Assembly: GCA_037893225.1 (NCBI GenBank)
Contig: JAZGUH010000410.1
Span: forward strand, 558,001-622,000
Reading direction: 5' to 3'
Length of the DNA stretch: 64,000 nt
From: Hippasteria phrygiana
Lineage: Eukaryota > Echinodermata > Asteroidea > Valvatida > Goniasteridae
Part shown: positions 46,900-58,491 of the stretch, in pieces
Layout: each line of letters opens with the position of its first letter
Position numbering within the stretch: the first letter of the stretch is position 1
Made by a program: the position numbers and the translations under genes
Notes under the pieces: model-generated
What the model was told of the DNA's origin: nothing
The model's database searches: none
What the model saw: only the letters and a program-made list of their open reading frames with translations

Positions 46900-47795
46900 C
46901 ACTGTAAACAATTCCCGTATTTTGTACGGTGCAAAGCATGTACATTTTCACTGTGAGTAACCGTGAATGAACTGCGCGTTACATTTTACGGGCAAACCCG
47001 TAAAAAGGCCGCTCATTACGTAGCAATATTGCACGACCAATCAGAAATCAGGAAATTTGTGTTCACAAAAGACGGGTTAAATTTGATTTGATTTGAAATG
47101 GTTTATTCCCGTTCGACCATAGCAGCCAAAGGCTGAATATCGGTCAAATTACAAAGGAAACGGTAAAAAAATACCCATAGTTAAAAAACCTGCATTAAAA
47201 AAAGACTAATGACATGGTGACATCTAACGAAATAATATAACAATTAGGCCTACGTACATTGCAGTGTTTAGTCAAAAAATACACTTTCTTGACCGTAATA
47301 TGTTTTATTCAAACAATCCCACAATATAATTTTGAGTTTTACAAACATAGGTGAAGAATCTCATTACATCTCCTTTCGTATTCAAATATTGAAATTGTTC
47401 ATGGGAAGCCATGACTTTATTATGGTGGGATAAGCTGAATATAAAGCTAAAGCACAACATCATTAATTCAGTTTGTAGTGTTTAGTAATATATAGGTTAT
47501 CGTAGGATTTGTACACTATACCATAGTAATGTTCCGTTTAGTCTGGTTTCCACTGCATTTATTTCTGTTAATTTGCAGTTAATTAATGGCAACCTAGCTT
47601 CCAGTAATACTTTCTCTAAATAAAACCACGGTGCCCGTAAAAATGGCAGTATTTAGGCTACAGACTTTTCACCGTAAAAAAGAAAATTTATCAGTAATTT
47701 TAAATATGGTTCGACCGTAAAAATAATACGGTATACGGGTGGCACCTTGCTGCACGCCTTTCGACCGTTAATTTTACGGGCATTTTTTTACAGTG
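46900..47795. mobile_element. CACTGTAAA-ended DNA element, 896 bp
   Basis: The left end CACTGTAAACAATTCCCGTA followed by TTTTGTACGGT, and the right end whose inverse reads CACTGTAAAAAAATGCCCGT followed by AAAATTAACGGT, form about 30-bp terminal inverted repeats. Further ACCGTAAA, TACGGG and CCGTAAAAA words are scattered in both orientations. No transposase frame. It is inserted in a SINE. The target duplication is unclear because bases at the junction are shared. Confidence 0.8.
47080..47160 (-). repeat. Probable LINE 3' end
   Basis: On the minus strand the sequence reads GACCGATATTCAGCCTTTGG, CTGCTATGGTCGAACGGGAA and TAAACCATTTCAAATCAAATC, ending in a short (AAATC)n-type repeat. This looks like the 3' terminus of a CR1-like LINE with a microsatellite tail. 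It lies inside the CACTGTAAA element. No reverse transcriptase frame is present. Confidence 0.5.
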
Positions 47796-47869
47796 TGGAG
47801 GACAAGGAAAAAACCACTACGCTAAACCTGACCGCCCAATCATAGATCCCGTGAGTCCGAGGTTAGCTG

Positions 47870-50260
47870 AATATGCTTTATTATGTTCTCCTCCCCAGGG
47901 AAATGACGAGCCGAGTTGACATCTTTTGACCGTGACTCCTCGTCCAATCAGCTTTGTTTATTATTTCCCTGCTTGCCGCATGGACGAAGGGTAAATATTA
48001 CCGCAAAACGTGTCGCAAATTAACAATCGTCTGCTTAAGGGTCCCGGGGGGACAGTTTGAGCTCGTTTTTACCAGACAGTCACACGAAATTTGATTTGTT
48101 TTGGTTTAGGCACGAGTTGAGGTAGAAGGGTGGTCAAACTGGGCAAAACAAGGGTCAGGAACGTCACTTTGTTCGGTTGACATGATGTAAACACCCTTGA
48201 CAATCAATAGCATTACTAACGAGTCAATTAGCGATGTGGGTGGGGGGCAGTCCCTGGACCCTGACCAATACTACTGAGTGAAAACTGTGCTCCAGGCTGT
48301 AAGTGAACTTTGAGAATAATTAAGGTCTTTTAATGTTATGTTTGACGCGAAATCTTGTGTACATGTTATCGCATGCGCCCATCACAAATTTCACCGCGCG
48401 GGATATGTGCCGTCACGAGACAGGGGCATTTGTTTGGGGAAAATGTTGTAGAAAGTCATGACAAATCTCTGAATTTAAATTTGTTCTGTGGAAAATGAAT
48501 ACATGCCTCGGTTCCACTTCCTACTTGGTTCTGCAATTGTTTGAAAACTTTCAATAAGTAAAATTACATGAAAGACCTGCATGCGATCTCAATAAGACAC
48601 TGGCTATTTTCAGTTAAAAATAAATAAAATCTTGGCCGAAAATCGATTAACTATAACTTGATATAGCCCCAATATGACCTCATATGACATGCAGCAATGC
48701 CATGAGTAACTTTGCAGCAGACAGTGACTGATAAAAAGGACAATCTATTGGATATTTGTTAAGGTCGAGCAAGCAGTTATTTCTGGAAAGATACTCGTAC
48801 CATCAGCCTTAAAAATTAGGATAAAGATGGTTCTGCCTTTATGGGCGGGTCACCCTGCGCTCAGTCCTGAACTAGACTGCATAGGCCTAATGTATTGCAC
48901 GGCTCCTTTAACCTACATATCATTTTCCAATATTTTCCTTAAAGAAAACAAATGATGGCAGCCATGGTTCGACGGATCTGCCAGTTCACACCTGTTACAG
49001 CAACATGCCGGAAGTCGGCCGGATGAAGGATGATGAGGTATCGGGACAAGGCTACGCCCCCGAGACAATCTGAAGATAAATATGAGAAGACCTCATTACC
49101 ACCCTATGTGAGATTTTACGACTTGGCGAACACCAGGGGGTAATAAGCGAGGGGATTATTGGAGACCAAGGACAAAAATTGTAGTTTGTCTTCATCGAGA
49201 AGATTTTTGTGTTGCATGAAATGATAAGATTTACCAGGAAAGCAAGTGGGTAGGCCCCCTAAAGTTCGGATTTTCGAACAATTCAAGAAAAATTGGAAGT
49301 CAGAGTCGCATTTCTCCTCTTAAAACGGCTCCACGCTTCAAAAATATTTTATTTCAAGCACACTAAATGGTGCTATATAATGGCATAGAGCAAGGAAACT
49401 GATAATAGTCACTTGAGATGATAATATTAATGTAATGAATGAATGTAAAAAGAGAGAGCCCCATAACAACTGCATATCAGCCACCAATCGGTTTCTACCA
49501 TTCATGTTCATTATAGTCTGTAATCTAATCTAATCTAATTTAATTTAATTTAATTTAATCTTTGGTACAAATTACCTGAACATACTATCATCTAACACAG
49601 CAATCTTATATTTCGGAGCCCACTGGGTATATTCAGAAACGGTTAAAGTCACAGCAAGAATGCGTGAAATTAAGTGATCTTGATTAGCAGTCGGTAATAT
49701 TTATTACAGCATCGTCTTTGTAGTCACAGATATATGATTCCTCGTGCAGCCTTGATGAGTGAGGTTTGTTTGTGCATATCCCGTAGGGAAAGGAAAACAC
49801 GTGTAATGTATCTCCGCGGAGGGACGTTAGCAGAGACATTCATGGACGTCGTCGTATGCTTGCATCTGCTCAATTCAATCTATCAAATATTGAGTATTGA
49901 CAAGTAGCTGATGAATGAATGAAATTTGCGCACAATTTACAGATTCAATATTTGCGTTACCGCACAGAGACAAAAGTTTATATCGAACCGTTCGCCCAAT
50001 ATAAACACCGCATGCTGTTAATTTAACACTACTGTTTTTGCAGTGTAGATACGTTTGTCCAGCACAAAATGTGCTTTCTTTAGTAAATATCCATATACCG
50101 CAATGTTAATATAAGCACGGAGGAAGGACAACAGACGCTTCTACAAATAATCCCCTCCCACTCCAAATAAACAAACAAACAAGTGATGTTCGGGCTGTAC
50201 TAGTAAAGCTATAGATAAATGTTGCAGATACACCATCTGAAGTAACAAACTTTAAATAAA
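47870..50260. other. Unannotated DNA with a TAATY microsatellite
   Basis: No gene recognised. (TAATC)n changing to (TAATT)n lies at 49521-49560 and may be a LINE tail. Otherwise ordinary AT-rich sequence. Confidence 0.4.
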
Positions 50261-50263
50261 GAA

Positions 50264-50412
50264 GGTGGTTCTTGCAGTATCAGAGGTATTAACTCGACGT
50301 TTCGATCAGTTTGGCCTGACCGTCGTCAGTAGAGTGTGATGACGGTCTGGTGACGGTCAGAGCAAACTGACCGAAACGTTGAGTTACAAGCTCTCGTTTT
50401 TCTAAGAACCAC
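50264..50412. repeat. Family J inverted pair, copy 3
   Basis: Two family J units face each other. The left unit on the minus strand has stem GGTCAG, loop GCCAAA, stem CTGATC, then GAAACGTCGAGTT. The right unit on the plus strand has GGTCAG, AGCAAA, CTGACC, then GAAACGTTGAGTT. The outer ends GGTGGTTCTTGC and CTAAGAACCACA are inverted repeats, so the complete element looks like a 150-bp foldback unit, and the single copies elsewhere may be halves of it. Confidence 0.8.
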
Positions 50413-50607
50413 ATTTCTTTGTTTAAAGTAATTACCTCACATGTTGTAACCGTAAACATCAATTTTTCTCTCTAACTCGATTTAAAGTCGAACGGCAAGG
50501 TGTGAAGTACAATCACTCTATGGGCGCAATACAGCAGTAATTAACTAAAGTTTACAGTGCGTGTCATGACCGATGTTTCTATAGAAGATCAAGAACCATA
50601 CTTATCA

Positions 50608-50813
50608 GGGGCCCACTCCATGGAGCCGCTAAGCACAAAAATTGCTATTATAAAAATACACAAGTTTTGCTTAGTAAAAACAGGTTACCGGCCAAGACTC
50701 CATGTGGTTTCCATGCTTAGCAACCAACAGCTATACAGTTACAAGCATTATGCATCTACATTTGATTGTTATTCTGTTTTTACCAAGGAAGAAATTTTTA
50801 TGAAATTGGCCCA
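50608..50813. repeat. MITE family E, copy 3
   Basis: The left end GGGGCCCACTCCATGGAGCC then GCTAAGCACAAAAATTGC, and the right end GAAATTTTTATGAAATTGGC then CC. Interior blocks CTTAGTAAAAACAGGTTACC and GCTTAGCAACCAACAGCT are shared with copy 2. Confidence 0.8.
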
Positions 50814-50819
50814 GATTAG

Positions 50820-52450
50820 GAGCTCTGTGGAAGTATATACACAACACTACAGTCGCCTTACCTAGACCTATAGAGGTTGCAGAGCCCTGACGCATGCTCC
50901 TAAAATCAATGATCACATCACGGAATGCTTTGTGGAAATAATTTATACCAGTAGGTCTACCATCTACAGTAATGCTATGACATCACGAAGGTAGGTCTTG
51001 AGACATTATATAAACCAAGATGTCATTGCAAGGACCAGTTATACCTCACCCACACATACATAAAAAGATCATGGCGTCATTCTGCACACCAGAATTTGAC
51101 GTTCACTAGTTTGTATAATGTACTAATTAAGCCAAATAAAAAAAAAAAAAAAAACTGTAAGAAGGCTCAATGTTGAGCAAACTGAGACATTGTTCCTTTC
51201 TTCAAAATCAATGGCATTACACCATCATGCATTTTCAAATTCTGAACACTTGTCCGATCCGTACGCAAGCGGCAGCTAAGATTGAGCGTTTGTGGTACTA
51301 GATTTTGCTCATTTGCATCATTCCAAATACCCCATGCATTCGATTTTAACTTAATTCTAGTTACTTACCTTTTAGTTACCTCTGGAGTCAAACTTTTTAG
51401 AATGTAGTCTCAAATCACAGGCAGTCTCGCAGTAACAAAACTACAGCCCAACGTCTGGGTACAAAGCCATCTTCTTCGCAGTATAGTGAAACAAGAGCCG
51501 TACATATATAAACTGGACTTAATTATGAACATTTTTAAAGGTCTGTGGTTTAATTGAGCTCCAACCGACTCAAACCCAGGACTTCAGGGAGACCTGAGTT
51601 GTTCTCTTCCCTGTCTCATGGGATGGAAACTTGATCGTTCAAGTTGTCAGAATTCCTGGCAGTTTGGTAATTGCATCTTGACGGTGACACGTCAAAGTGA
51701 TATAAACGAGGACATGTTTTGGTCTGGCATTATTAGGGGCTGTCAGTCAAGAACATAAAACAAAAATGTACGATTCTATACGCAAGGGTATAGAATCTGG
51801 TAGTTTGAGATGAAACACCTGAAATGGCCAACTTTAAGATGAGATGCATGAGAACATTTTTCTTATTTGATTCATCTTCAATGCGATTTCAGGTACCTCG
51901 CGTGTGGAATATTGGAATTCTTTATGGCGCGGATACGGTTTATACTCGGAAAATTGTGGATTTAGTTTAAAGATGTTGTGTCCGCGTGTTTTTCGGGCGT
52001 GGCGCCCCGGAAAATACATTTTCAAATTGAGTTGCTATATTTTGTTAGCATTAGATAAGTCATGAGCTTTCTAATGAGACGTTCCACACAAATCGATTGA
52101 AGATAAGTGATACAGTTTCAATTTGTGTCAATTGGGGCGGGACGCTCCTATTCTTACAGTGTCAACGTATAGGGCAATGGCTCGTGGAGTTAAAGACCAA
52201 ATAAATTGCAGAGTGTATAGTGAGCGCCTTTTTCGAATAAAAATACAGGTTTCCTGCAGTATTCGTTTGTATAGGAGGAAATTCATTGAATTGACATTTG
52301 CTGTCAGAACATGATGGCAATTGCTGCTTGTAATATAAAAGCTCTTTAGCGCTGAAAATAATTTTAAACACATTGAGCGATTAGTTTTAACTGTAGTCAT
52401 AATTCAGTCAGAAGTGTCTCATTTCACTGACAATAATATTCAGCTAAGTC
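50820..52450. other. Unannotated DNA
   Basis: A poly-A run at 51139-51155 may be a retroposon tail. No gene recognised. Short frames on both strands of 52123-52400 have no motifs. Confidence 0.4.
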
Positions 52451-52453
52451 ACC

Positions 52454-52655
52454 CAGGGGCGGATCTAGAGGGGGTTGTGAGTGTTGAACCCCCCCCCCCC
52501 CCCCCACCCCCTTGGGCTGCTGAGAAAAGTTGTGATAAGAAATGCTAAACCACATCCTTGTTACCAGTGGGTATACCGCTGATCCATACACTGTACACTG
52601 TACCGGTATAGGCGGGTACAATCCCTCCCTAAGTGAAAGGCTAGATCCGCCCCTG
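52454..52655. repeat. hAT-like MITE, CAGGGGCGGATCTAG ends
   Basis: Perfect 15-bp inverted ends CAGGGGCGGATCTAG and CTAGATCCGCCCCTG. The interior starts with a GGGGG then a poly-C run (52490-52506) and a (C)n-ACCCCC stretch. End sequence and size are typical of non-autonomous hAT elements. The 8 bp on either side do not match, so a target duplication is not visible. Confidence 0.8.
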
Positions 52656-52684
52656 CTACTTTGTGTTCTCAAAGACTGCTGTCC

Positions 52685-52888
52685 GTTGAGCAGGGGCGGA
52701 TCTAGGTTTTAACTAAGGGGGGGGGGGTTACCTGAGGTGATTGGCCTACACACCCCAGCGTGCCGAATTTTCGACACCCGACACTGGTTATTTATATTTG
52801 TTTTCCCAGCCCAGGGGGGGGGGGGGGGGGGGGGGGGTTTAAACCCCCAAACCCCCCCCCCCCCCCGTAAATCCGCCACTGTTGAGCA
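52685..52888. repeat. hAT-like MITE with 8-bp direct repeat GTTGAGCA
   Basis: The left end CAGGGGCGGATCTAGG and the right end TAAATCCGCCACTG are imperfect inverted ends. GTTGAGCA occurs at 52685-52692 and 52881-52888, overlapping the end bases, consistent with an 8-bp hAT target duplication. The interior holds G-runs of about 10 and 23 and a C-run of about 17, arranged so that G and C tracts face each other. Confidence 0.8.
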
Positions 52889-52889
52889 C

Positions 52890-53345
52890 TGCCACTGTTT
52901 AATCCGCACTGTAGGGAAGCTGGAAATGTCACTCACACAGACTAATTATTGTACTTCTCAGTTCTCAAAACAAGGCATGTTGACGATGATTGTCAACAAA
53001 ATTTCGGAGTGCGCTTCCACATGACATTTGAAAGTCGTATTCTTGTAAAAGCCTCTCTATGGGGCGAATGACAACATTTCAGGTCTCTGCTGGACTGACT
53101 CGTCTTCATTGTCAAATCATTTCATTTGGCTTGTCAAACCTGTGTGTTAGCTTGGTTAGATTGTAAATAGCCACGTCAAAAAGTTGATAAATCCCCGGGT
53201 TTGAAAATTGTAATCATTGACCAGGATGACCGTGTGTTGTTTGTCTCCAAGTTACATCGTTGCATTAATTAATTAACGTGTAGGTGGTCTCAACCGAAGG
53301 TTCTCAACCGCTGCAAAAACCTGTCAAAACACACGGGAATTCAGC
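52890..53345. other. Unannotated DNA
   Basis: No gene recognised. The 53308-53375 stretch (CTGCAAAAACCTGTC, AAAACACACG, GATTCAAAGTTT-like) recurs at 57837-57900. Confidence 0.4.
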
Positions 53346-53349
53346 ATTC

Positions 53350-54790
53350 AAAGTTTGTAAACCAAATTTATAGAAATACAAAACTGCATCAATATCCTGT
53401 CGCTGCTATTTTAGAATTTTTCCCCGAAAAATAAGTTATTTTTTATTGCCATTTTTCTAGCAATTTTACGTTTTAATGTGATAGCGCACGAAAAAAAGAA
53501 CCAGCGTGTTCAGTTATCGAATAATGACGATACAAATATTATTTGCGACCCGACAATAATTCGGGCGTATATTTGTGTGCATTAGATATGCTAAAGCAAC
53601 CAGGAATAAAAGCCTGTATTGAAGGGTTCCAGACGCCCAAAATCAAAAGTAATTTGTTTTTCATTAATATAAAATATGTAAGAATATACTGAGAATGGAA
53701 AACAAAATCAAATTTGTTGAAGAGCACATGAAGGCCAGTCAAAAGGATCCTCGTTACCATGGGTATGATCGTGCTGCCCCATGTTGTTTCCCATCAGGCC
53801 TTGCGCACGCAACCCATGGAGTCGAGGATGAGTCATAAGCGCCATATTCAGACCAGCTACCGGTCCCCATATGTATTTGGGCGTGAACCAGTCTAAAAGG
53901 GTCATTTATTTTTGTTATTTAATTACATGTAAACAACACTTTTAGGTCGAAAAAATCGAAAAAATACAAAATAAAACCACGCAAATAAATCATAAAATAG
54001 AAAACGTGATTCGAAAAGGGTTCTTAAGTCGAGGGCATCAGACAAAAATGTAAGATGTTTATACGGTGTTCTTAAAGTTACAAGTCAGCTGTTGTCCTGT
54101 TCATTGTACGAGAGAGAGAAAACAAAAGACAGAGGCATTTGACCCCAAGAATGCGTATGCATGGAACAAAATTGTTAAACATTGCTTTAGCATCGTTATA
54201 TTCGTTAGAGACTTGCTTTGAAATAAGGAAACTTTTGAGTTTGTTTGTTTGCACAGTACCTGATGATATGTTGGATTCGAAACTGCAAGCCGACCTCGGC
54301 AATCTCGGTGGTTCAGTAATAGGTCGTCTACACTGGAAAGCAAGATCTTGTGGATGAAGTCTCGACCGAGTAAGTCTGTGGGTTTCCTCGTATTTACCAC
54401 CCATGCTTATTAATACTGATTTCTTTATTCTCAGTGCTTTCTTCGCACATATTTTATTTTAACGAAACCCCCCACCTTTTGCTATTTTGGTCGTTTGCAA
54501 CCCTAAAAAAAGGCTTTAATTCCTGGTTCATTTCGCGCACCTGATGCACACAAAGCTAAACCAGAATTATTGTCGGGTCGCAAATTATTCCATATTTGTA
54601 ACATAATTATTCGATAACTAAACTGGGGATTGTTTTTCGCTCGATGTCGCATTTAAAAGTGAATCACTTTTGTATCGATAGAAGAATAGCAATTAAAAAA
54701 ATACATATTTTACGGGGTTAAACTCGAAAAGAGCACGGACAGCTTTAACTCCGTAAAACAAATCGCCACACTTGAGAAGATCGATCGTGT
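53350..54790. repeat. Large divergent inverted duplication
   Basis: Arms of about 260-280 bp (53350-53613 and 54505-54790) face each other around a spacer of about 890 bp. The best block is AGTTATCGAATAAT, TACAAATAT, ATTTGCGACCCGACAATAAT, TTTGTGTGCAT and AACCAGGAAT, colinear and inverted. The outermost 80 bp of both arms read as the end of a similar peptide before a stop: VAAILEFFPEK (plus, TAA near 53430) and VRALFEFNPVK (minus, continuing a few codons to a TAA near 54693). This suggests two convergent last exons with 3' flanks, or a TIR transposon with coding arms. No known domain is recognised. Confidence 0.7.
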
Positions 54791-55421
54791 CCCTGAATGA
54801 TAAGCTGTGCCTGAGACGAATTGCATCAATCATTCTGTGGAGGCACTTCACACCAATTCCAGGCACATTCTGTCCTCTTGAGACACTCCTATTCCCACCA
54901 ACAAGCCGGATGTAAATGCAGCGAGAATGTTGGCAGTCTGCCCCCGGCATTGCGCTTCAAACACGGCATGCACCAGCCGCGCTGCCCGCTCGCAGGAAGA
55001 CGAGTACGGAAGTCCGGCGAACACGCTTAAACTTTCACACGTTTTGACTCTCTTACTCAGACGCATATCACGGATATTATTTTTAGAATCACATAATTTT
55101 CGTACATGTATAAATATTGCGACATCGTGAACCAGATTAAACTTCCAAAATCACCAAGCCGTTTCAAAAGGCAATACAAAATGTTGGTATTGAGACGTCA
55201 TGTTATGGGGAATGTACGGAAGATTAGAGGCGTAAATGAGGGACTTGTCGTCGAACCGAGCTGTTGTATGCTCAGTCACGAGTTTCAATTATAGGAAGGG
55301 GGAAGGGAAATATTTCCAAAACGGCACGAAGTGACGATGTTGTCAGTTATTGTCTTCGTCTTAGACACGTTTGGCCTTACTCAAGATTTCAATCAATCTG
55401 CGGTGGTGGTAATAATTATCA

Positions 55422-55625
55422 ATGGCGGATCCAGATTTATTTTTGGGGGAGGTCAAACCCTTCCCGTCGGTCTTTACCAATTTGTTTTTTACAAAACAGT
55501 TGCAAACCAGCAAACGTGTTTTAGTGTTTTCTTTTCCCTTTACGGGTGAGAACAAACATTTGGTTGAATGGCGCCACCAACGGACACATACAATCCCATA
55601 ATTATTTCGTCCCAGCCCGCCCCTG
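55422..55625. repeat. Decayed hAT-like MITE
   Basis: ATGGCGGATCCAGATTT followed by GGGGGAG at the left, and CCAGCCCGCCCCTG at the right, resemble degenerate CAGGGGCGGATCTAG-type inverted ends at the expected distance of about 200 bp. Confidence 0.45.
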
Positions 55626-55629
55626 AACG

Positions 55630-57140
55630 ATCTGCAATGTGTTCTTTTTCTTATTTAAAGGTAGTATACAACATTTGCTTTTGCTGTAATTTTTAGAAAT
55701 AAATGTATTTGGGGGTTAGTATTTGATAGTAAATATACCGTAATTACACTGACGTGTTTAAAGTTTTGTGTGCATAGATGTTGGGGAAAAAATGCTGTTC
55801 TTGTAGTCTGGTTTCCTGACCCAACTTCAGACAAAATAATGTATAGATGTCAGGGAATTATCGGGTCGGGGAGCTAGATAATTCCAACGATGATCGGCCC
55901 AAAAATTGATACAAAAAATTCCACTTTTCTTAAAAATGACAGCACTCCAGGTGCCATGATTTCACAGGATGCTTGAAAAGTTGAGACTCGCATTTACTTA
56001 CAGGCAAGTAGGCACTAAAATATTTCAGAATAATTCAGTAGTTTTGTTTTTTTATGTTTGCAAATGTTGTATATATATATTTATCTTTAAAGCACGTGCA
56101 CTTATAACACCCTAGCCGTTTAAACGAACAGCTTATATAGGTGAAGACTAAAGGTGAGTCAAAAATGTTGAAGGTCTAATGACGTCATTCCTCTATATCC
56201 TACATAGTAAGAATTAGTAATTTCCAGATGTCTTGCTGCGAAATTTAGCAACTTGAAACAAAATAAACACCTGTTAAACGCATATAGCTAGCTTGGCATC
56301 ATGCGCTGTATAGTACTGTACACAGAGTATGCTGTAGTGATGTTAGTGTGAATTTTCGATTTAGTTCTAAAAAGATATTTTCGATTTCGTGCGCAGGAGG
56401 AAACTAACCTCTGACGGTCGAGGTTCTAGCCAATGATGAAAATTGATTATTTGTGGCATTTAGAAGGCCTGGAGTTTTTAAAATTAACTCTTTGCACATC
56501 GAATCGGACAATTTGTGTTTGAGTGTCAAGTTTGGCATTTACGTAGCTTCCTGATGTGTGAATAAACAACACATAGGCCTAACCTTGTGTGTTATCGTAC
56601 GTTCATGTCGTATAGAAGCTATGACTGGTTGCAAATTAGTTTGGAGTGGTCATTAATCTAAAGAATACGCCCCTCCAAGGAGCAATTTATAAAATGTTAC
56701 ACGACTGAAACCTGCGTGATGTGTAAAACCCATGGTTGTAATCACGAAAACATTGTACCTGTCATCATCACTCATCTGAGAGAAATGATGACTCTATCTA
56801 AACATGAAGGTAAAGGGCTATACACGAGAAAACTTCTGTTTCTCAGAATACCTTGCGTCTTGAAGCTTCCCGATGAATACTGGGAACGCACGTCATTCTG
56901 CCGACTATTGTCAGTATCAATTTAAATGCCAAAGTCCGCAGCATGGAGTGATCTAAGCTGGATGATTAAAGTACAGTCTTTCTTTGACCGAGGATCAAAA
57001 GTACAGTGACTTTCCTTAGACGAACTCTGAGTTAACATCTCAGAGTGTAGATGATACAGATCTGTCGCGAACCAATTCCAAGGAACAACTTTATCAAACC
57101 AGGTTGATCGTTAGTGTTACTGATTTGCTGTATAGACGAA
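55630..57140. other. Unannotated DNA
   Basis: No gene or shared repeat recognised. Confidence 0.4.
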
Positions 57141-57146
57141 TGTCAC

Positions 57147-57340
57147 ATTAGCCCCGTCTTCGCATTTCCGGGTTAAAAGCGAGGCTCTCAGTGTGCATAC
57201 ACACTGCCATTCAACTAATTCATTCATGCATGAATGAATCACGCGTTCAGCATAGTAAGTTGTTTCCATAGCACTGAGTCTCGTTTTAACCCGGAATTGC
57301 GCAGATCGGGACTATTTCCGTCAATTCGGGATGCGTCCGT
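57147..57340. repeat. MITE family D, copy 2
   Basis: ATTAGCCCCGTCTTCGCATT and AAAAGCGAGGCTCTCAGTG at the left; CACTGAGTCTCGTTTTAACC and GCGCAGATCGGGACTATTT at the right; loop GTTCAGCATAGTAAGTTGTT as in copy 1. The loop also holds the palindrome ATTCATGCATGAAT. Confidence 0.8.
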
Positions 57341-57352
57341 ACATTTCTTTTG

Positions 57353-57432
57353 TGGGGGGAGAGAAGGAGGGGGGAGAGAAGGAGGGGGGGGGGGGGGGGG
57401 GAGAGAAGGAGGGGGGGGGGCGGGGGGGGGGG
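57353..57432 (+). repeat. G-rich GGGGAGAGAAGGAGG tract
   Basis: About 80 bp of almost pure purine, with GGGGGAGAGAAGGAGG repeated three times and long G-runs. Likely quadruplex or triplex forming. Directly follows MITE D copy 2. Confidence 0.9.
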
Positions 57433-57439
57433 ATAAGTA

Positions 57440-58490
57440 TACTGCGAAATAATAAAGCACATAAACCATGGGCGGGAAAAATAGGATAGGCCTATACAAG
57501 TCAATTTGTGATGGACATAATTTGCTAAAGCAACATTTTATGTTAAGCAAAGCTTAAATATGCTACCATACATTTTGTAGTTTTCTTCAATTCATTAAAA
57601 GACTTGCGCAACTTGCCTTCATGTACATGTATATCACAAGAGGGCGGTGTCTTGATGACCTTTGGGGTCAAGTATCTATAGAATATTGGCCTCGATTAGA
57701 TGACAACGGTCCCCATTATCGTTCTGACTTCGGAAATGGAGACTGTATGCTAATGGATAAACTCGGAGTAATTACTCCGGTGAATGCTAATTAGGGTTTT
57801 TACACTGACATACCCATAATGCATACCCATTTTCCAACTGCTGCAAAAACTTATGAAAACACACGTTCACTCAATAGACCTCGTGATTCAAAGTTTCCAA
57901 TTACCAAAATTGAAAGACCACGCTTGCGCACATGAATGCCAACTTACGCCATATCCGTTTATGTAATAAACATGTCTATAAGTCTTGATCACGTTTCATG
58001 GTAAATCTTTAGAACCGCCCATCTCATACCAGAATGTTGACAATTACTTTGTCATCATGAAGTAAAACCATTGGAAACATGAGCGCGAATGTTCGGATTG
58101 CGTTTCATCCAGCAAAGATGTGATCATTAATTTCTTTACGGCAACGAAAAAACCACGGTCGCTAGGAAAGTTGTTTTTCTTTTTGACTCGTGACCAATCG
58201 GTGTAAGTGGATGGTTTGCGCAGTCTTCAGTCTGGAAAAGCGTTTAATCAAGACGGTCTACGAAATTGAGTATTGGCTTACATGTTGGTAGCCAAGTAAT
58301 TATCAAGAGCTCCTCTTGGTGTTACTAGAGCCCTATTTATAGCCCGTATTTTGATTCGCAGTATCTGCAAAAGTGGACCTGGGGGACTTAACATGATACA
58401 TCCCTATGTTTCCCGGAAAGGCATACGTTTTTTTGTAAATTGTACCTAGAACGCCAGTGTATATTTTCCTTTTTTTCGGTGAGACATTTA
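57440..58490. other. Unannotated DNA
   Basis: No gene recognised. 57837-57900 shares CTGCAAAAACTTATGAAAAC-like sequence with 53308-53375. Confidence 0.4.
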
Positions 58491-58491
58491 C

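Larger units (their letters stand above)
46780..47860 (-). repeat. tRNA-derived SINE, family K, copy 2, interrupted
   Basis: On the minus strand an A box (TTAGCGTAGTGG, plus 47814-47825) and a B box (GGTTCAATTCC, plus 46873-46883) would lie about 45 bp apart if the 896-bp element between 46900 and 47795 were absent. That is the right spacing for a tRNA-derived promoter. The body carries GATTGGGTTTTCAGTACC, as in copy 1 (16820-17010). The SINE is thus older than the insertion. Confidence 0.75.

Noticed and set aside
54848..55066. Minus-strand frame with Ala/Cys-rich peptide as a gene
   Set aside because: No recognisable family, and the frame changes before the following open segment. Kept only as a lead within the inverted duplication finding.
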